A DNA stretch of 64,000 nucleotides from assembly GCF_000420065.1 (NCBI RefSeq), contig NZ_ATUF01000002.1:806001-870000 (forward strand), read 5' to 3'. Made by a program: the position numbers and the translations under genes. The DNA comes from Varibaculum cambriense DSM 15806. Lineage in GTDB: Bacteria; Actinomycetota; Actinomycetes; Actinomycetales; Actinomycetaceae. Below the pieces are notes generated by a model. The model was given only the letters and a program-made list of their open reading frames with translations. It did no database searches and was not told the origin of the DNA. How positions within the stretch are numbered: the first letter of the stretch is position 1; each line of letters begins with the position of its first letter. Below are positions 63,387-64,000 of this stretch, piece by piece.

Positions 63387-64000
63387 CTAGTCTTGCTGCG
63401 AACTGCTATCTTCCGCTGCTTTCACCTTGCGCTCAATCAGATAATCTTTGCGTCCCGCGCGGCGCGCACTGTGTGACAGGAAGGCCATTGCCAGCAGGAT
63501 CAAACCCGCCATTAGCAGCATTCCCGATCCGCCTGACCAAGCCAAGTGATGCGCGATATTGGAAGGAAGTGCCTGATAGAAGTGATTTTGCTGGCCAGCA
63601 TTATCCAGGGCGGTTAGTAACGGCTGCAAACCGTTGGCAGTTTGTTCCGGAACTGCCAAGAAGAACGCTCCCCCTACTGTCAAGGCCAAGCCAGTAATGA
63701 AAGCACCCAAAGAAGAGAACCGGGCTATCAGCGCCAGTAGGAAGACCATGATGATCGCCACTACAACTTCAACCCATTGACCGGCATTCAAACTGGAGGC
63801 GGGTAGCAAAACATCTCCACCGCGGGTACGCAAACGGGTGGCGACATCCAGAATTAGGTACCAGGTAATCGGAACCAGCACTAAAAACAGCAATAGCGAC
63901 CAGATATGCGCTGCTGCCCGCGAGGGAACTGTAGGCTTGACCGTGGCGCCGTCAAAAATAGTATCTTCAAAACTCTTTTGCCGCTCAGCAGTGGTTAACA
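63387..64000 (-). CDS. Multi-pass membrane protein of unknown function (5' partial)
   Basis: The frame stays open past an internal TTG at 63893 up to the window edge, so the start lies beyond base 64000. The visible 204 residues begin with a soluble stretch (SFEDTIFDGATVKPTVPSRA), then four hydrophobic helices, with a short extracytoplasmic loop rich in Gln/Asn/His between helices 3 and 4, and a charged cytoplasmic tail. I do not recognise the family. Confidence 0.7.
   Translation of the reverse strand, partial: LTTAERQKSFEDTIFDGATVKPTVPSRAAAHIWSLLLFLVLVPITWYLILDVATRLRTRGGDVLLPASSLNAGQWVEVVVAIIMVFLLALIARFSSLGAFITGLALTVGGAFFLAVPEQTANGLQPLLTALDNAGQQNHFYQALPSNIAHHLAWSGGSGMLLMAGLILLAMAFLSHSARRAGRKDYLIERKVKAAEDSSSQQD

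Overview
The window is a contiguous piece of an actinobacterial chromosome. Gene content and phrasing (lsr2, the dnaN-recF-DUF721 block, gyrB-gyrA-DUF3566 followed by tRNA-Ile and tRNA-Ala, a senX3/regX3-like pair, a GlxR/CRP-type regulator and the coproporphyrin-dependent haem route with coproheme decarboxylase) point to Actinomycetota. The moderate G+C (judged by eye, not counted), compact genes and frequent GTG/TTG starts suggest Actinomycetaceae or a close relative. The genus is inference only.

Layout. 0-10.5 kb: a truncated DUF6636-like membrane protein, topA, a secreted CAP-domain protein, a lone MsiK/UgpC-type sugar ABC ATPase, gpmA, lsr2 and purT. 10.6-15.9 kb: tRNA-Lys, then a five-gene peptide ABC importer operon. 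16-26.2 kb: dnaN-recF-dciA(DUF721)-methyltransferase, then pstSCAB and a two-component system, with PHO-box-like repeats before pstS and before the kinase gene. 26.5-32.5 kb: gyrB, gyrA, DUF3566, tRNA-Ile, tRNA-Ala and a large nested inverted repeat. dnaA is not beside dnaN, and the pst/two-component block separates dciA from gyrB.

32.7-47.8 kb reads as accessory DNA: two small-molecule kinases, then a divergent cluster at 34.4-44.4 kb that I regard as the main discovery. A perfectly placed DtxR-type iron box (one mismatch in 19) sits between two divergent transcripts. Rightward: an un-called 34-residue peptide gene, an attenuator-like hairpin, a YcaO cyclodehydratase with a fused N-terminal E1-like region and a C-terminal PxPxP tail, and two exporter-fold ABC half-transporters. 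Leftward: a short S9A prolyl-oligopeptidase, then a FecCD permease, a lipoprotein binding protein and an ATPase of siderophore-uptake type. The peptide has a single proline, directly before an HCHH-containing segment, so the cluster's own prolyl peptidase could cut exactly at the leader/core boundary. The simplest reading is an iron-starvation-induced, azol(in)e-modified ribosomal peptide that works as a metallophore with its own export and uptake. The function is inference; the gene content and the box are seen directly. A MacB/FtsX-type ABC operon follows.

48-64 kb: a DUF4870 protein, a TM0106-family RecB-like nuclease, hemB, a small membrane protein, glnA and a membrane-anchored protein of unknown function. 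The main haem locus follows: hemE, a rare-looking coproporphyrinogen oxidase-HemC fusion and hemD on the minus strand; hemA, cpfC and chdC on the plus strand. A CRP-family regulator with a CRP-like site in its leader, and a truncated membrane protein, complete the window.
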